DNA of 64,000 bases from Pegoplata infirma (GCA_963921195.1 OY992537.1:205120581-205184580); one strand, 5' to 3'. Positions 1 to 10,640 are shown, numbered from the stretch's first letter. Made by a program: numbers and translations. The notes: generated from the letters alone by a model not told the origin.

Positions 1-36
1 AATAAAAACTGAGTTCAGTACATGTGCCCATCGCTA

Positions 37-394
37 CTTTCAATGATGTCTTATTCCCCAGTATCTTAAAAAACGTTTTTGAAGGAAAGAACTTATTAAA
101 AGACAATTGGTGTTCCAATGAGTTATGCGTCTTAAAGAGCAATGTTTAAACTTTACCCTTGACTAATTTTTAAGTCGTAAGCACCTCGGGCTCATCCGCT
201 ATAAGTTGTCAAATATGTCCAAGAACGCGATTTTTTTGAATTTCTCAAAAACCTGATGTAATGAAAAAGTTCGGTTTTATGACCAGGAGAATATTTGTAA
301 TCATGTGTTTAAGGTGGCATTCCATTCGCATTAAGTTTTTTTTTATATAAGTAGCGGGAAGAATCGTTTTTGGGGAATAAGACATCATTGAAAG
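37..394. repeat. Foldback-type repeat with 24-bp perfect inverted arms
   Basis: Bases 37-60 and 371-394 are exact reverse complements (24 bp). A diverged direct repeat sits just inside and outside: 98-157 resembles 391-460 (both hold AGAGCAATGTTTAAA). No open frame or recognisable protein lies between. Probably the edge of a DNA-transposon-derived repeat whose rest is left of the window. Confidence 0.6.
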
Positions 395-410
395 ACATTT
401 GGTGCACTAA

Positions 411-600
411 GGGTTAAAGCGACAGTGCAAATGAGTTTTGCACCTAAGAGCAATGTTTAAATTTCGTCGGTCTTATTCACATGTGTAGACCATTGGGGTC
501 TAAATTTTAAATCTAAAAAATTGGCGCTCCCGAAAATTTACATATAAACTGCCTCGCAAATGTCAAGTGTAAAAACTTGCAAAATTTCTTTGCTAACAAA
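411..600 (+). repeat. Fragment of interspersed foldback family (FB-A)
   Basis: The stretch with TTCACATGTGTAGACC, then AATCTAAAAAATTGGCGCTC, matches segments near 11420-11500, 17260-17350 (reverse) and 46850-46920. This is a diverged partial copy of the foldback family described at 11083-12068. No coding capacity seen. Confidence 0.6.
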
Positions 601-776
601 TGCCGCAGATTCTAAAAAGCTACGAGGGACAAAAATATAGTAAAACCCGAAGATTCTTTTGGGAAAAAGATTAAAAATCAATTAATTCATGTTTATTGAA
701 GAAGTAGTAATAATAAAATACATAGTAAGAATTACTAATAATAAAAAAAAACTTAAAAATTATAAATTAGTCCAGC

Positions 777-1112
777 TTATTTGCGTTTCTTTACTATAAT
801 TAAGCGCTGTTTTTTAATGTCACTACGTTTACGCAAGTTAGTTTTACGTTCAAGTTTCAGGAGCGCCAATCTTTTTTTTGTAAGTTCGAGTAATTGGCGA
901 CTCATTTTCAATTTCTGTGTATAGAAGTTTTCGATAACTCCATGATGGCGTTTGATTTCTTCAAATTGTTGTCTTTTAAGTTGGCAAAATGTCTCCAATT
1001 TATCTCCGATTCTTTGCAAACTTTCAGAAGCTTTGTTAATGTCCAATTCATCCGGAAGGAAGCCTTCATCATCATCGGAGTCTTCGTCGCGTTGCAATTC
1101 TGGATCAACCAT
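777..1112 (-). CDS. Hypothetical coiled-coil protein with basic C-terminus
   Basis: Open frame of 111 codons from an ATG at 1112; the frame stays open back to 1166, which would add 18 hydrophobic residues. I prefer the inner start (MVDPELQRDEDSDDDEGF) because it opens an acidic, protein-like N-terminus. The centre is rich in Leu/Glu/Lys/Gln with heptad-like spacing, so probably a coiled coil (about residues 25-90). The end is Lys/Arg-rich and finishes KKRK, a possible nuclear-localisation signal. The bases before the ATG read TTACATTTCCGAG, which could also be a splice acceptor, so this may be the last exon of a longer gene or of a DNA-binding transposon protein. I do not recognise a family. 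It is next to the repeat cluster starting at 1257, so a transposon origin is possible. Confidence 0.45.
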   Translation of the reverse strand: MVDPELQRDEDSDDDEGFLPDELDINKASESLQRIGDKLETFCQLKRQQFEEIKRHHGVIENFYTQKLKMSRQLLELTKKRLALLKLERKTNLRKRSDIKKQRLIIVKKRK

Positions 1113-1256
1113 CTCGGAAATGTAAGAAATCAAGTAAGTTAATATATTTTTAATAGAAAAAAACAATTATTTTAACGAAATTGTCAAAATTAAATTTATT
1201 AGCGCGTAATTTTATTGCTCTTTACAAACTAGTGTTGCAAAAGTATTGAGTATTTT

Positions 1257-1276
1257 GGTATTGAGTACTCAATACC
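1257..1276. repeat. 20-bp perfect palindrome
   Basis: GGTATTGAGTACTCAATACC equals its own reverse complement. It lies just before CACTGTTGCCAA (from 1300), a motif that also forms the terminus of the MITE at 5922-6418. Confidence 0.6.
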
Positions 1277-1327
1277 TTCTATTTTTTCGGGTACTCACAC
1301 TGTTGCCAATTATTTTTCATCAACAAA

Positions 1328-1560
1328 TAGTGTTTGGGAATTTCCGGACTTTTCAATTTCCCGGGAAACGGAAAAAATAATTTATTTCCCGGGATTCCCG
1401 GGAAATTTTCATTATTAGTGTTCATTATTAGTGTTTGGGGTCCGGGAATTCCCGGGTCGTATTTCCCGGGAATTCACGGGAAAAGACTGACGGGAATTCC
1501 CGGGAATTTTTTTAAATTTTCCCGGGAAATCCGGGAATTTTATGAAATAGGCCATTTTAC
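1328..1560. repeat. CCCGGG-rich repeat cluster (left copy)
   Basis: Contains many TTTCCCGGGAAA / GGAATTCCCGGG palindromes. The first 100 bases (1328-1425) are the reverse complement, with few changes, of 5528-5632. The short open frame across it is a by-product of the repeat (Gly/Pro-rich) and not a gene. Confidence 0.75.
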
Positions 1561-2154
1561 ATAAAAAGGTTTATTTTAATTTAATTTTTAATATCTTTTT
1601 TACATACAGGTATAACTACATTTGCTATTTTTTGTATTTTTTCTATTTGGAAGAACAGTGCTAATATATATTCATAGGAAAACTGACCAAGTGTAAAAAG
1701 TATGACAATATCATGAAAAAACTTCAAAAATTCAAAAAATTTACATCGGTTAATGATAATTTTGCTATGACTGTCAAAAAAATATAAAATTTTTTAACCT
1801 ACACGCAAAAAAAAATCTGTGTCGGAGTGAGCAAAAATCTGGCATAATTTTACCAAAAATATGCTAAAACTACAACCGACGAAGTAGTTTTCGTAATTTA
1901 GCCAAAACACTTATGTAAAAAATTTTGAAGAAAATGCTAATGCTATTTAAGCAAAAACTTGGTAAAATATACCAAAAGTAATAAGGCGAAATATACCAAA
2001 ATTATTAGAAAAGGTTATTAAAAATAATGATAAAAATTACCACATTTATACTAAAATAAATTTTCTATAAAATTTTTGTAAAAATTTGTATGTTTGTTGA
2101 ATTTAAAATATTCACAGAATAAATCCATATTAATATAATAAATGTTGTGTAGGA

Positions 2155-2712
2155 TTTTATTTACCACCGACCAACTGACCCTTTATGTACAATTTTCTCC
2201 AGTGACTGCTGACTACGCTTTTTCTTGAAGTGAAGGATCCGCTATAGCTTCACGAATTTATTTAAAAGCATCCTGTAAAAATAGAAAATTATAACAAAAC
2301 ATAAATTTTTAATTTAAAAAACTAGTAAACCCCATTGGTCTTTTGGTTAGGAGGAACACTTACTTTGTGATTCCATTTGTAACTCATCAAAATAGGTCTG
2401 GACTCCATTGGCTTTGCTATATAAATGAGTTTTTAGGTTTTAATTTTATAATTAAAGGGAGGGCAGGTGCCCACGCTCTTTATTGTAGTGAAGGATTCGC
2501 CATAGCTTCAAAAATTTATTTAGCAGTACCCTGTAAAAATAGAAAATTATTAATAAACACTAATTTTTAACTAAAAATCTATTAAACCTTATTGGTGTCT
2601 TCGGAATAGGGGTATACTCACTTTATCATTCCATTTGTAATTCATTGAAACAAACGTCTGGGACTCCATTGGTTTTGCTAAATGAATGGTGTTTTAAGTT
2701 ATGACAGCAAAA
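2155..2712 (-). pseudogene. Captured exon remnants, left-arm copy
   Basis: Minus-strand mirror of the copy at 3553-4916, without the two insertions. Reading from 2712 downward there is an exon ending YKWNDK before a GTGAGT donor. An intron follows, then an acceptor TTTTTACAG and a second exon ending YKWNHK before GTAAGTG. A second intron ends in TTTTTACAG, with a third exon from 2272. The two units are similar to each other, so this is a tandem exon duplication. Each exon has in-frame stops, so the copy is decayed. I do not recognise the protein. Confidence 0.55.
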
Positions 2713-3318
2713 TTAACTTTAGCATTTTTGTATCTTACATTTATTTATCTTTTAAAAACTAATAATTTATTTTTATTTATTAATTTATTTTAATTTTATT
2801 TATCAATTTCCTTTTCACGTTTTTATAACACAAAAAATAAACGAACAACGCACACACAAATGCAAAATGAAAATGGCGGTCTGCATTTGTTTTCGTGTAC
2901 ACGCAAAAAAAAAATCTGTGTCAGATTGAGCAATCCTACTTGGTAAAACTTTTTTCATACCAAAAAAATTTTTTTACCAAATTTTTGCTAAAATTATGCT
3001 TGTCGATGTTAAAGTAAGATAATTCGTTTTTTATGTAAAATTACCAAGTAGCTTGCACAATAACGCAAATTACTTGCACAAAAATTTATCGAAAGAAAAC
3101 AACAACAAAAACGAAAACAAATGCAGACCGCCATTTTCATTTTGTATTTTTGTGTGCGTTGTTCGTTGTTTGTTTATTTTTTGTGTTATAAAAACGTAAA
3201 TAGGAAATTGATAAATAAAATTAAAATAAATTAATAAGTAAAAATAAATAATTAGTTTTTTAAAAGATGTAAAAATATAAGATAAAAAAATGTTAATCTT
3301 GCTGTCATAACTTAAAAC

Positions 3319-3552
3319 CACAGACCATATAGACATGCAACACGAGTGCTTATTTTGGTACTTTCAATATGGACGCATACAAAATACTACTAAATTTACT
3401 TCTCTGCCTAGAATACGTGTGCCTGTACGTGTGAGCTTTTGCATCTGTATTTTCGTTGTTTGCTTACGTTTTGTATGAAACGTCAAAAGTTACACGCGCG
3501 TGCCGTCACTAATACATAAACATGTGCGAAACTTATTCGTTTCACCCCTATG
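3319..3552. mobile_element. Short hAT-like MITE with 8-bp target duplication
   Basis: The 234-bp insert is absent from the matching place in the left arm (near 2700). It is flanked by the 8-bp duplication CTTAAAAC (3311-3318 and 3553-3560). Ends are CACAG...CTATG, a weak terminal inverted repeat. The 8-bp duplication suggests the hAT superfamily. Confidence 0.65.
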
Positions 3553-4916
3553 CTTAAAACACCATTCATTTAGCAAAATCAATGGAGTCCCAGGCGTATG
3601 TTTCGATGAATTACAAATGGAATGATAAAGTGAGTATACCCCAATTCCGAAGACACCAATAAGGTTGAATAGATTTTTAGTTAAAATTAGTGTTTGGTAA
3701 TAATTTTCTATTTTTACAGGGTACTGGTACACGCAAAAAAAAACATTGGTATTGGGTCATAATAATAGGGGTAATAATTACCAAGTTTATAGGGAGGATA
3801 TGCGTTCTACAAGTTTTTTCCAAAATTTACCAAGTCGTTTAGAAAAATAATTCAAAGCACAATTTATGACATTTTAGAAAAAAACTTGGTAAAATATTCC
3901 AATTCAGCTTTCATTGATATCCCAAGGTACATTGATAAAAAATACCTATATTTTTTCTAAATAATAAACGCTTTATTCTGGTTATAATTAAAAAATTTTT
4001 TATTAATATTTGTTGCCAAAAAATATAAAATTAAAAATATACATATAAATTAAAAAAATATATAGACAAATTTAAATTAAATCTTTATACCTTTACTAAT
4101 AAAGTTGGAGCATCTTCATAGTCGTCTATGGTGCCTTCTTTTGTATCTCCACGACAAACAGAAGGGTATTTTTTCTGTAACTAAAAATTAAATAATATTG
4201 TAACTTTATTTATTAAAAAATATTTTTTTTACTTACCATTTTATGTTTTATTTACCAATTGACTTATTTTTTACATACTTTTGCAATTACATTGGTTTTG
4301 CAATTGCACCGCCATGTTGCCGATCATCGTTGTGAAAAAAAAAATCATTTTCCCTTTATCTTGATTTATTTTCCCATTTTTACCTTGCCAATTTTTACCA
4401 AGTTGTACTTGGCAACATGATGTTAATTTTTTACTGCCAAGTACTGGGTCAAATGATGTAAGGATTGGTAAACAGCTGTCATCTTCATATAAAAAAAAAA
4501 ATACCAAGTACACTTGCTATATATTACACACCGATTTTTTTTGTGTGTAAATAAATTTTTGAAGCCATGGCGAATCCTTCACTACAATAAGGAGCGTTAG
4601 CACCAGTCCTGCCTTTAGTTATAAAATCAAAATCTAAAAACTCATTTATATAGCAAAGCCAATGTAGTCCAGACCTGTTTTGATGAGTTACAAATGGAAT
4701 GACAAAAAGTAAGTGTTCCTCCATACCAAGAGACCAATGGGGTTTACTAGTTTTTTAAATTAAAAATTTATGTTTTGTAATAATTTTCTATATTTACAGG
4801 ATGCTTTTAAATAAATTCGCGAAACTATAGCGGATCCTTCACTTCAAGAAAAAGCGTAGTCAGCAGTCACTGGAGAAAATTGTACATAAAGGGTCAGTTA
4901 GTCGGTGGTAAATAAA
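3553..4916 (+). pseudogene. Captured exon remnants with preserved splice sites, right-arm copy
   Basis: Exon 1 ends at 3629 (donor GTGAGT). The intron is 3630-3719 (90 bp, acceptor TTTTTACAG). Exon 2 is 3720-4708, interrupted by the MITE 3730-4547, with donor GTAAGTG. The second intron is 4709-4799 (91 bp, acceptor TATTTACAG) and exon 3 runs from 4800 to about 4911. AATAAA lies at 4911-4916. In phase 0 exon 3 begins DAFK, a stop, then IREAIADPSLQEKA; exon 2 begins GTAK, a stop, then a similar IFEAMANPSLQ. Exons 1 and 2 both end YKWNxK. This reads as the end of a protein with repeated units of roughly 65 residues split by short introns, now broken by stops and a frameshift in exon 2. Family unknown. 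Confidence 0.55.
3730..4547. mobile_element. MITE of the CACGCAAAAAAAA family inside captured exon 2
   Basis: The element starts CACGCAAAAAAAAACATTGG and ends GATTTTTTTTGTGTG, flanked by TA (3728-3729, 4548-4549). The uninterrupted site is kept in the left arm (near 2520). The termini resemble those of the enclosing element 1802-5270, so one family inserted into another member. No transposase frame. Confidence 0.75.
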
Positions 4917-5272
4917 ATATTACACAACTTTTATTATATTAATATGGATTTATTCTGTGAAAATTTTAAATTCAATAAATATACAAATTTTTACCAAAAT
5001 TTTATAGAAAATTTATTTTAGCATAAATGTGGTAATTTTTAGCATTATTTTTAGTCACCTTTTCTAATAATTTTGGTATATTTCACCATATTTCTTTTGG
5101 TATATTTTACCAAGTTTTTGCTTAAATAGAATTAGCATTTTCTTCAAAATTTTTTACATAAGTGTTTTGGCTAAATTACGAAAACTACTTCGTCGGTTGT
5201 AGTTTTAGCATATTTTTGGTAAAATTATGCCAGATTTTTGCTCACTCCGACACAGATTTTTTTTTGCGAGTA

Positions 5273-5905
5273 GAATTTACATTTAAAGAACAAATATTAA
5301 GTGCTGTCAACTTTATTAGTTTTTGCTCGAATAACGCAGTTTTAAATTTTTTGTGATTTTTAGCTATTTTTTGCGTTTTTTTGTGTGGAAAAAAACTGCA
5401 TTTTTATTTTTATTGTATTTCACGATTTTTAACTTTTATTTTTTGATTTTTTATGTTTTTATTAATTGTTTATCTCTAATAAAACTGTTTTTAATAGAAA
5501 GTTGGTAAAATTTTAATGTTTTTTATGATTTATATTAATAATGAATATTTCCCGGGATTCCCGGAAATCCCGGGAAATAAATTATTTTTTCCCGTTTCCC
5601 GGGAAATTGATAAGTCCGGGAATTCCCAAACACTATTATTAATATAAATTATAAAAACATTAAAATTTGACCAACTTTTTATTAAAAACAGTTTTATTAC
5701 AGATAAACAAGTAATTAAAACATAAAAAAATCAAAAAATAAAAGTTAAAAATCCTGAAATACAATAAAACAAAACATAAAAAATATTGCAACCCCACAAA
5801 AAATCGCAAAAAAATAGCTTAAAATCGCAAACATATTTAAAACTGCGTTATTCGAGCAATATCTAATATAGTTGGCAGCACTTTTAACATTTGTTCTGAA
5901 ATGTA
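5273..5905. repeat. Palindrome with arms of about 270 bp and a CCCGGG loop
   Basis: 5273-5546 and 5633-5905 are inverted copies by eye, with scattered changes. Shared landmarks are GCTCGAATAACGCAGTTTTA / TAAAACTGCGTTATTCGAGC and runs around AATAAAACTGTTTTTAATA. The loop 5547-5632 repeats the CCCGGG motif. It is the centre of the host foldback repeat. Confidence 0.8.
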
Positions 5906-5916
5906 AATTCTAGGTT

Positions 5917-7018
5917 CAGTTCACTGTTGCCAACTATTTTTAACCAAAAACCTCTAAATTTCACGAAAAAGCGCTAGAAACCGCCAAAAATTAATTTAGC
6001 GGGGAAAATTTAAAATTTTCCCGCTAAATTACAAAAAAAAGCGCTAAAAACCGAAATACTTGGCATTTTTGTTAAACAAAAAAGATAAATTTTAAAAAAA
6101 ACCTCCAAATTATTTTTTCTACGAAAATTTAATTTTCATTAAAAACGCGCAAGAAACGGTCGAAAAAATTTTAGCGGGAAAATACAAAATTTTCCCGCTA
6201 AATTACAAAAAAAGCGCTAAAATTCGACAAACTTGGCTTTTTCGATTGAAAAAAAAAGACAAATTGGAAAAAACCTCTAAATTTGACTCACTAAATCCAA
6301 ATAAAAAGCGCTAGATTTTCCCGCTAAAGCACCGTTCCCGCTAAAATCAATTTTTCCCCGCTAAATCCAAACAAAAAGCTCTAGATTTGGCGGGAAAACC
6401 TCCAACTTGGCAACAGTGGTTCAGTTGCAATTGGGATCGCGTTCGAGAAGGATCCATTCGTCGCTGTAGTTATTTTGGTTAAATACAGACACGTGTGTGT
6501 GTTTGTTGTACGCTCGTACTAATTGCATCTCACCCCGCACTTGCTTTGGTGGAGTTTCGATTAGTAACAGCATTGTTGCTGTTATTTTGCGGTATTTCTA
6601 CTAAATAAATGTGCTATCGATTTGGCGTTTATATGCTGGTGCCGGCCATTTTATAAGTAAATGGTGGACACGTTGTGACGAAAATAAAATAAATTGGATT
6701 TGATAATCACCTCATTGAATGAATATACTGGTGGGAGAGCACCAATAATAAAACTCAGACGTTAATCACATATTTTTCATGCCTTCCATTACAAAGGTAA
6801 TGGTTGTTTGATGAAATAAATTGGATTTATCACATAATTGGATTGATATACTGGTGGGAGAGCACCAATAATAAAACTCGGAAGTTAATCACATAGACTT
6901 TATGCCTTTCAATACAAAGGTAATGGAAGTTTGGTGCATGGAGCTATTGGAAGAAGACCCTGCCTTTCTGTGTGCTTTTCATGAGTGCCGGCATTTAAAT
7001 TAAAATCCAAAAAAAAAA
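5917..7018 (+). mobile_element. Poly(A)-tailed retro-insertion with 11-bp target duplication
   Basis: AATTCTAGGTT occurs at 5906-5916 and again at 7019-7029, right after an A-run, which is the mark of target-primed reverse transcription. Without the MITE 5922-6418 the body is about 600 bp: CAGTTGCAATTGGGATCGCG at its 5' end, then two tandem units (about 6690-6817 and 6818-6945) sharing ATACTGGTGGGAGAGCACCA, then a unique 3' end. No open frame of note. It could be a SINE, a deleted LINE or a processed non-coding transcript. Confidence 0.75.
5922..6418. mobile_element. hAT-type MITE with 8-bp duplication GTTCAGTT
   Basis: The 497-bp element has terminal inverted repeats CACTGTTGCCAA...TTGGCAACAGTG. 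The target duplication GTTCAGTT lies at 5914-5921 and 6419-6426. The interior consists of repeated CCCGCTAAATT and AAAAAGCGCTA motifs in both orientations. It is inserted at the extreme 5' end of the poly(A)-tailed insertion, so it is the younger of the two. Confidence 0.85.
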
Positions 7019-7059
7019 AATTCTAGGTTAAAAATTTTTATATTTTTTTGACAGTCTTA

Positions 7060-7640
7060 TGCGCCCATCAGACGGCAGACAAATCTTACAATTTGTTTAA
7101 CAATCAAAAAATGGTTTTGAATTACATTAGCTAACATGTCAACCAATTTGTCTTCCAACCGCTCATTTTTTTTATAAAAATATTTGCGAACAAACATTCG
7201 AACACATATTATTAATAAGGCGGTTGGATGGAATGAAAACTGACAAACTTGTTGTTTTTGATTGAAAATAAAAGAAAAATTAAAAAACACCTCCAAATGT
7301 GTTTTCCACGCAAATTGACTTTTACCAAAAATAGCGCTAGAAACAGCAAAAAAAAATTTAACGGAAAAATTTAAAAATCTCCCGCTAAATTTCGAAAAAA
7401 GCGCTAAAAACCTTCGCTTTTTATTAAAAACAAAATAAAAATTAGAAAAAACCCTCCAAAATTCATTTTCCACGCAAACTTACTGTTTGTGGAATTCGCA
7501 TTTAGCGATTTTAAGTGTTTTAGGAATACGTGTTCCAAACAAAAAACGCTTGATTTTGCCGCTAAAACAAATTTTTCCCCGCTAAATCCAAACAAAAAGC
7601 GCTAGATTTAGCGGGAAAACCACCAATTTGGTGCTGCCAG
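7060..7640. repeat. Diverged copy of the GCGCTA / CCCGCTAAAT repeat family
   Basis: 7310-7625 repeats the internal motifs of the MITE 5922-6418 (AAAGCGCTAGAAAC, CCCGCTAAAT, GCGCTAGATTTAGCGGGAAA). No intact terminal repeat or target duplication found. The minus-strand open frames here (Phe/Lys-rich) are repeat by-products. Confidence 0.55.
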
Positions 7641-8330
7641 TTTTTTTTTTTAATCGTCAAAATTTAGAAAAAAAATCGTCAAAAGTTAAAAAAAAAAAAA
7701 AATCGTCAAAAAATCGTCACACTAAAAAATGTTTAAAAAACTGTACAAAATTCATTTTTTAAATTACTAAAAATTAGGAACACCCAATTAAATTATTTCT
7801 TTCCACTTTTATTTAATTTTTTTTCTCTCTTTATTTACTCTGCAACTAGTCAATAGTGACTATCGAGCAGATTATATCTGTCTTTCTGTCTGTAAAACAC
7901 GCTTACTTTCAAATGTTAGCCGAAGAATGAAAAATATATATGGCAAGCTGCTGAAATTGGATTTGATAATCAAATTAATACTAAATTTCATCGAAATCTG
8001 TCCAGTGGTTCATAAGTTATTAGCAAAATGGGGAATTTCAGATGGGTTTTAACCCGAACTCCCGTGTTGAAAAAAACGCTAAAACGCTTTGAAAAGGAAT
8101 GGTAAGCCAAAAAAAATATTTTAGAAACTATTTTTGTCACTCAAAAAAAATAAAAAAAAATATTACACTCAAAAAAAAAAAAATTACACTCAAAAAAATT
8201 TACACTCGATTTTTTTTTTACAAAAATTAAAAAAAAAAAATTACTCAAAATAAACCAAATACTTATGTAAAAAAAATATGCAGTTACTAAAAATTTTTAT
8301 CGAACAACAGCTTTTTCCCTCTCCGATATG
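7641..8330. repeat. A/T-run low-complexity tract with a DINE-like fragment
   Basis: Short iterations of AAAATCGTCAAAA (7650-7720) and TACACTCAAAAAAA (8160-8210) flank a 7850-8060 segment containing TCTGTCTTTCTGTCTG. That segment also has a GTTCATAAGTTATTAGC block like those in DINE-type repeats elsewhere here. No gene. Confidence 0.45.
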
Positions 8331-9480
8331 AAACTCTCCAATTTCATCCCACAAAAGTATCAATGTGTTTTTTTTTACGAAATATCATTATGAGCCTCAA
8401 TTACATACTTTTATTTACTAAGAAAAATCCGCTGCACCAGCTTCCCTTTGTAATTAACATACAAAGGCTTTGAAAGGAATCAAACCCACAACCCCTGCAC
8501 TTACTTTACATGTTAATATACTGCCCAATATAAAATAATTAACACAGGTTGACAAAATTTCTCCATTTCAGGGATTATGTCTAATATACTTGCCGGTTAT
8601 AATCCGAAAAATTGTTCGAATTATATCCAGCGACAATTAGTAAAACATTGCCGCTGGATATGTTCTTGCAGCATATCGGTATACAAAACTATGTTTTCTT
8701 TACATCTGAGGTGTAGGGTATGTTCAGCAACTTTGAAGAAAATATTATGGCAAATATTTTTGTGGAACATATTAACCCTCTAACTCCATCTCATAACGGT
8801 ATTTTTTGGCTCTAGTCTAACAAATCGCAAAAAACACCCCTAAAGAGGGGGAGGGAGGGGATGAAATGTTTTACAAAAATGTTTCCAATAAAATTTTACT
8901 ATATATGTCAGAGCACACCAAAGCGCAAAAATTAACACAAACACCAAAAAAGAGTCAAGTTCTCTGTTTTGCTTATGAAAAAAAGGACGGACGGACAAAT
9001 CTTCATGTCGTTAGGCGCGGTATAGGGTTTGATTTTAGAAACATGGTTTCTTTGGGAAATGTTCTTAGAATTTCTTGTAGATTATGTTTTTGCTATACGA
9101 TTTTTGTCAAAAAAATCGACCCGCCCTAATGCACATGGTTAATTAATCTGTGACGATTTTTAGCATTTCTTTTTATGACCTCATCGATTGTTAGAACAGA
9201 CAGATCGATGCGGAATTTTATAAGCTAAAATACAAAAAAAGAAAAATCAAAATCGGTTAAGAATTACGACCTATAGGCAAAATTGGACAAAAAAATTCAA
9301 TTTTTCCCCACTGTGCACCGATGCGCTAATAGAGTTTTTGACCGGTTAAAAAGTTGTCTTCCATAAAATGCTTATATTACCCCATTACCACTTTCCCGCA
9401 CTAAGGACAATCGATCCTTACACTTTGTAGGATTTTGACCCAGTCTACTGTACATACCACAATAGTCGTCTATTAAATAA
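8331..9480. other. No gene recognised; one short hairpin
   Basis: Unrecognised AT-rich sequence. 8622-8660 forms a hairpin: ATATCCAGCG pairs with CGCTGGATAT around a loop. The open frames of 68 and 87 codons have no protein-like features and lie next to homopolymer runs. Confidence 0.4.
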
Positions 9481-10640
9481 AACAAGTAATTTTCTTTATT
9501 TTTATAAATATTTTATAATTTTTACTACATTTTATTTTCCTTTTATTTGACCATCAATATCTCTTTGTTTTTATTGTTTTTAAATACAATTTTATTAAAA
9601 ATATACGATTATTTTTAAATATTAAATATAATTTAAACATGGATAAATAAATGTTTAATACGATAAGTATTTTTGATTACCATCAGCATGCATAAATAAC
9701 ATTGATAAATTTATTTTAAATGTTTTATAATTTCTTGTGGGGATTTTGGCAGCTTTTTCAAAAATTATATTTATTAATTTTTTTTTGTGGTTAATTTATG
9801 TATGTAAAAAAAGCTGTAAACAAATAAAGGCAAATAATATACATAAATGATTATGAATTACAATAGTAACATGGACACTTGGTCTGGTATATGTAAAATT
9901 TTTAAAAAAATTTTGTTTTTGTCACAATACTTGGCCAATTACCCAAGATTTAACACATCACTATTAGGTTTAAACAAGAGTATTTATTAAAAAAAAAATA
10001 TGAAGTGTTTTTAAAACTCAAATAAAATTGTTAAATTTATATTTGTTATGAATATAATATATATTATTTTTTAAATATTAAATATAATAATGAATGACTA
10101 TAAGTAGCTTGGGAAATAAGGGAACAAAAAAACTACTATGAAAATTAAGTTATATTGAGAATATGATGATATAAAATTAATATTTTTTGATAATTTAATT
10201 AAGAATTATTAAATTATAAAGAATTCAATTCCTTAATTGATTTTTTTATTTTGATTACTTAAACATTATTAAAAAAAAATTTTATTGAAAACCTCTTTTA
10301 AATTTCTTTCTTTATTTTTATAAATTATTTATACTGGCCTTTCAAGCATATTTTAATATTTGATTTTTCTCATTGTTTATTTATTTTTTTGTTTAAATAT
10401 TTAATAAATACATTAAATAAAATATGTTTTATAATTATGAATTTTACATTTATATTTTCCAATTTAATAAACCCTTAATTTCTAAAAACAACTATGTATA
10501 TAAAAAAATAGCAAAACATTTTAAATAATTGCAAATAATATAAAAGTGTATATTTATTACAAGATGTAAATTTTGAAAATCAAGAAAGAAAAGCTGTAGA
10601 ATAGCCAATTTTATCTTTGGAAAAATCTTTAACTTCTTTA
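9481..10640. other. Very AT-rich stretch, nothing recognised
   Basis: Dominated by TTTATAA/TAAATATT-type sequence with no open frame, repeat edge or motif that I can support. Confidence 0.5.

Larger units (their letters stand above)
1802..5270. mobile_element. TIR element with TA target duplication, carrying duplicated exon remnants
   Basis: It begins CACGCAAAAAAAAATCTGTG and ends with the near-exact reverse complement; the TIR similarity continues for over 100 bp. It is flanked by TA (1800-1801 and 5271-5272). The empty site survives in inverted form at 5905-5916/7030. The interior is a large imperfect palindrome with its axis near 3000; the arms hold intron-exon remnants (left arm on the minus strand, right arm on the plus strand). 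The right arm is longer because of two later insertions (3319-3552, 3730-4547). TA duplication and TIRs fit a Tc1/mariner-type non-autonomous element. No transposase seen. Confidence 0.8.
1560..7055. repeat. Host foldback repeat split by two insertions
   Basis: Flanks of two insertions are inverted copies of one another. The left flank 1765-1801 plus 5271-5546 forms one arm; 7030-7055 plus 5633-5916 forms the other, in reverse. The loop is the CCCGGG cluster at 5547-5632. Rejoined, each arm reads AATTTTTTAACC-TA-GAATTTACATTT. The left arm was opened at that TA by the element 1802-5270; the right arm was opened at the same place by the poly(A) insertion 5917-7018. Beyond 7055 the symmetry with 1740 and lower is lost. 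Confidence 0.75.

Noticed and set aside
1334..1564. Gly/Pro-rich collagen-like frame
   Set aside because: Translation of the CCCGGG repeat cluster.
2343..2570. 75-codon frame (with the similar minus frame 4524-4724) as a gene
   Set aside because: These are the antisense strand of the captured exon remnants in the two arms of the inverted element.
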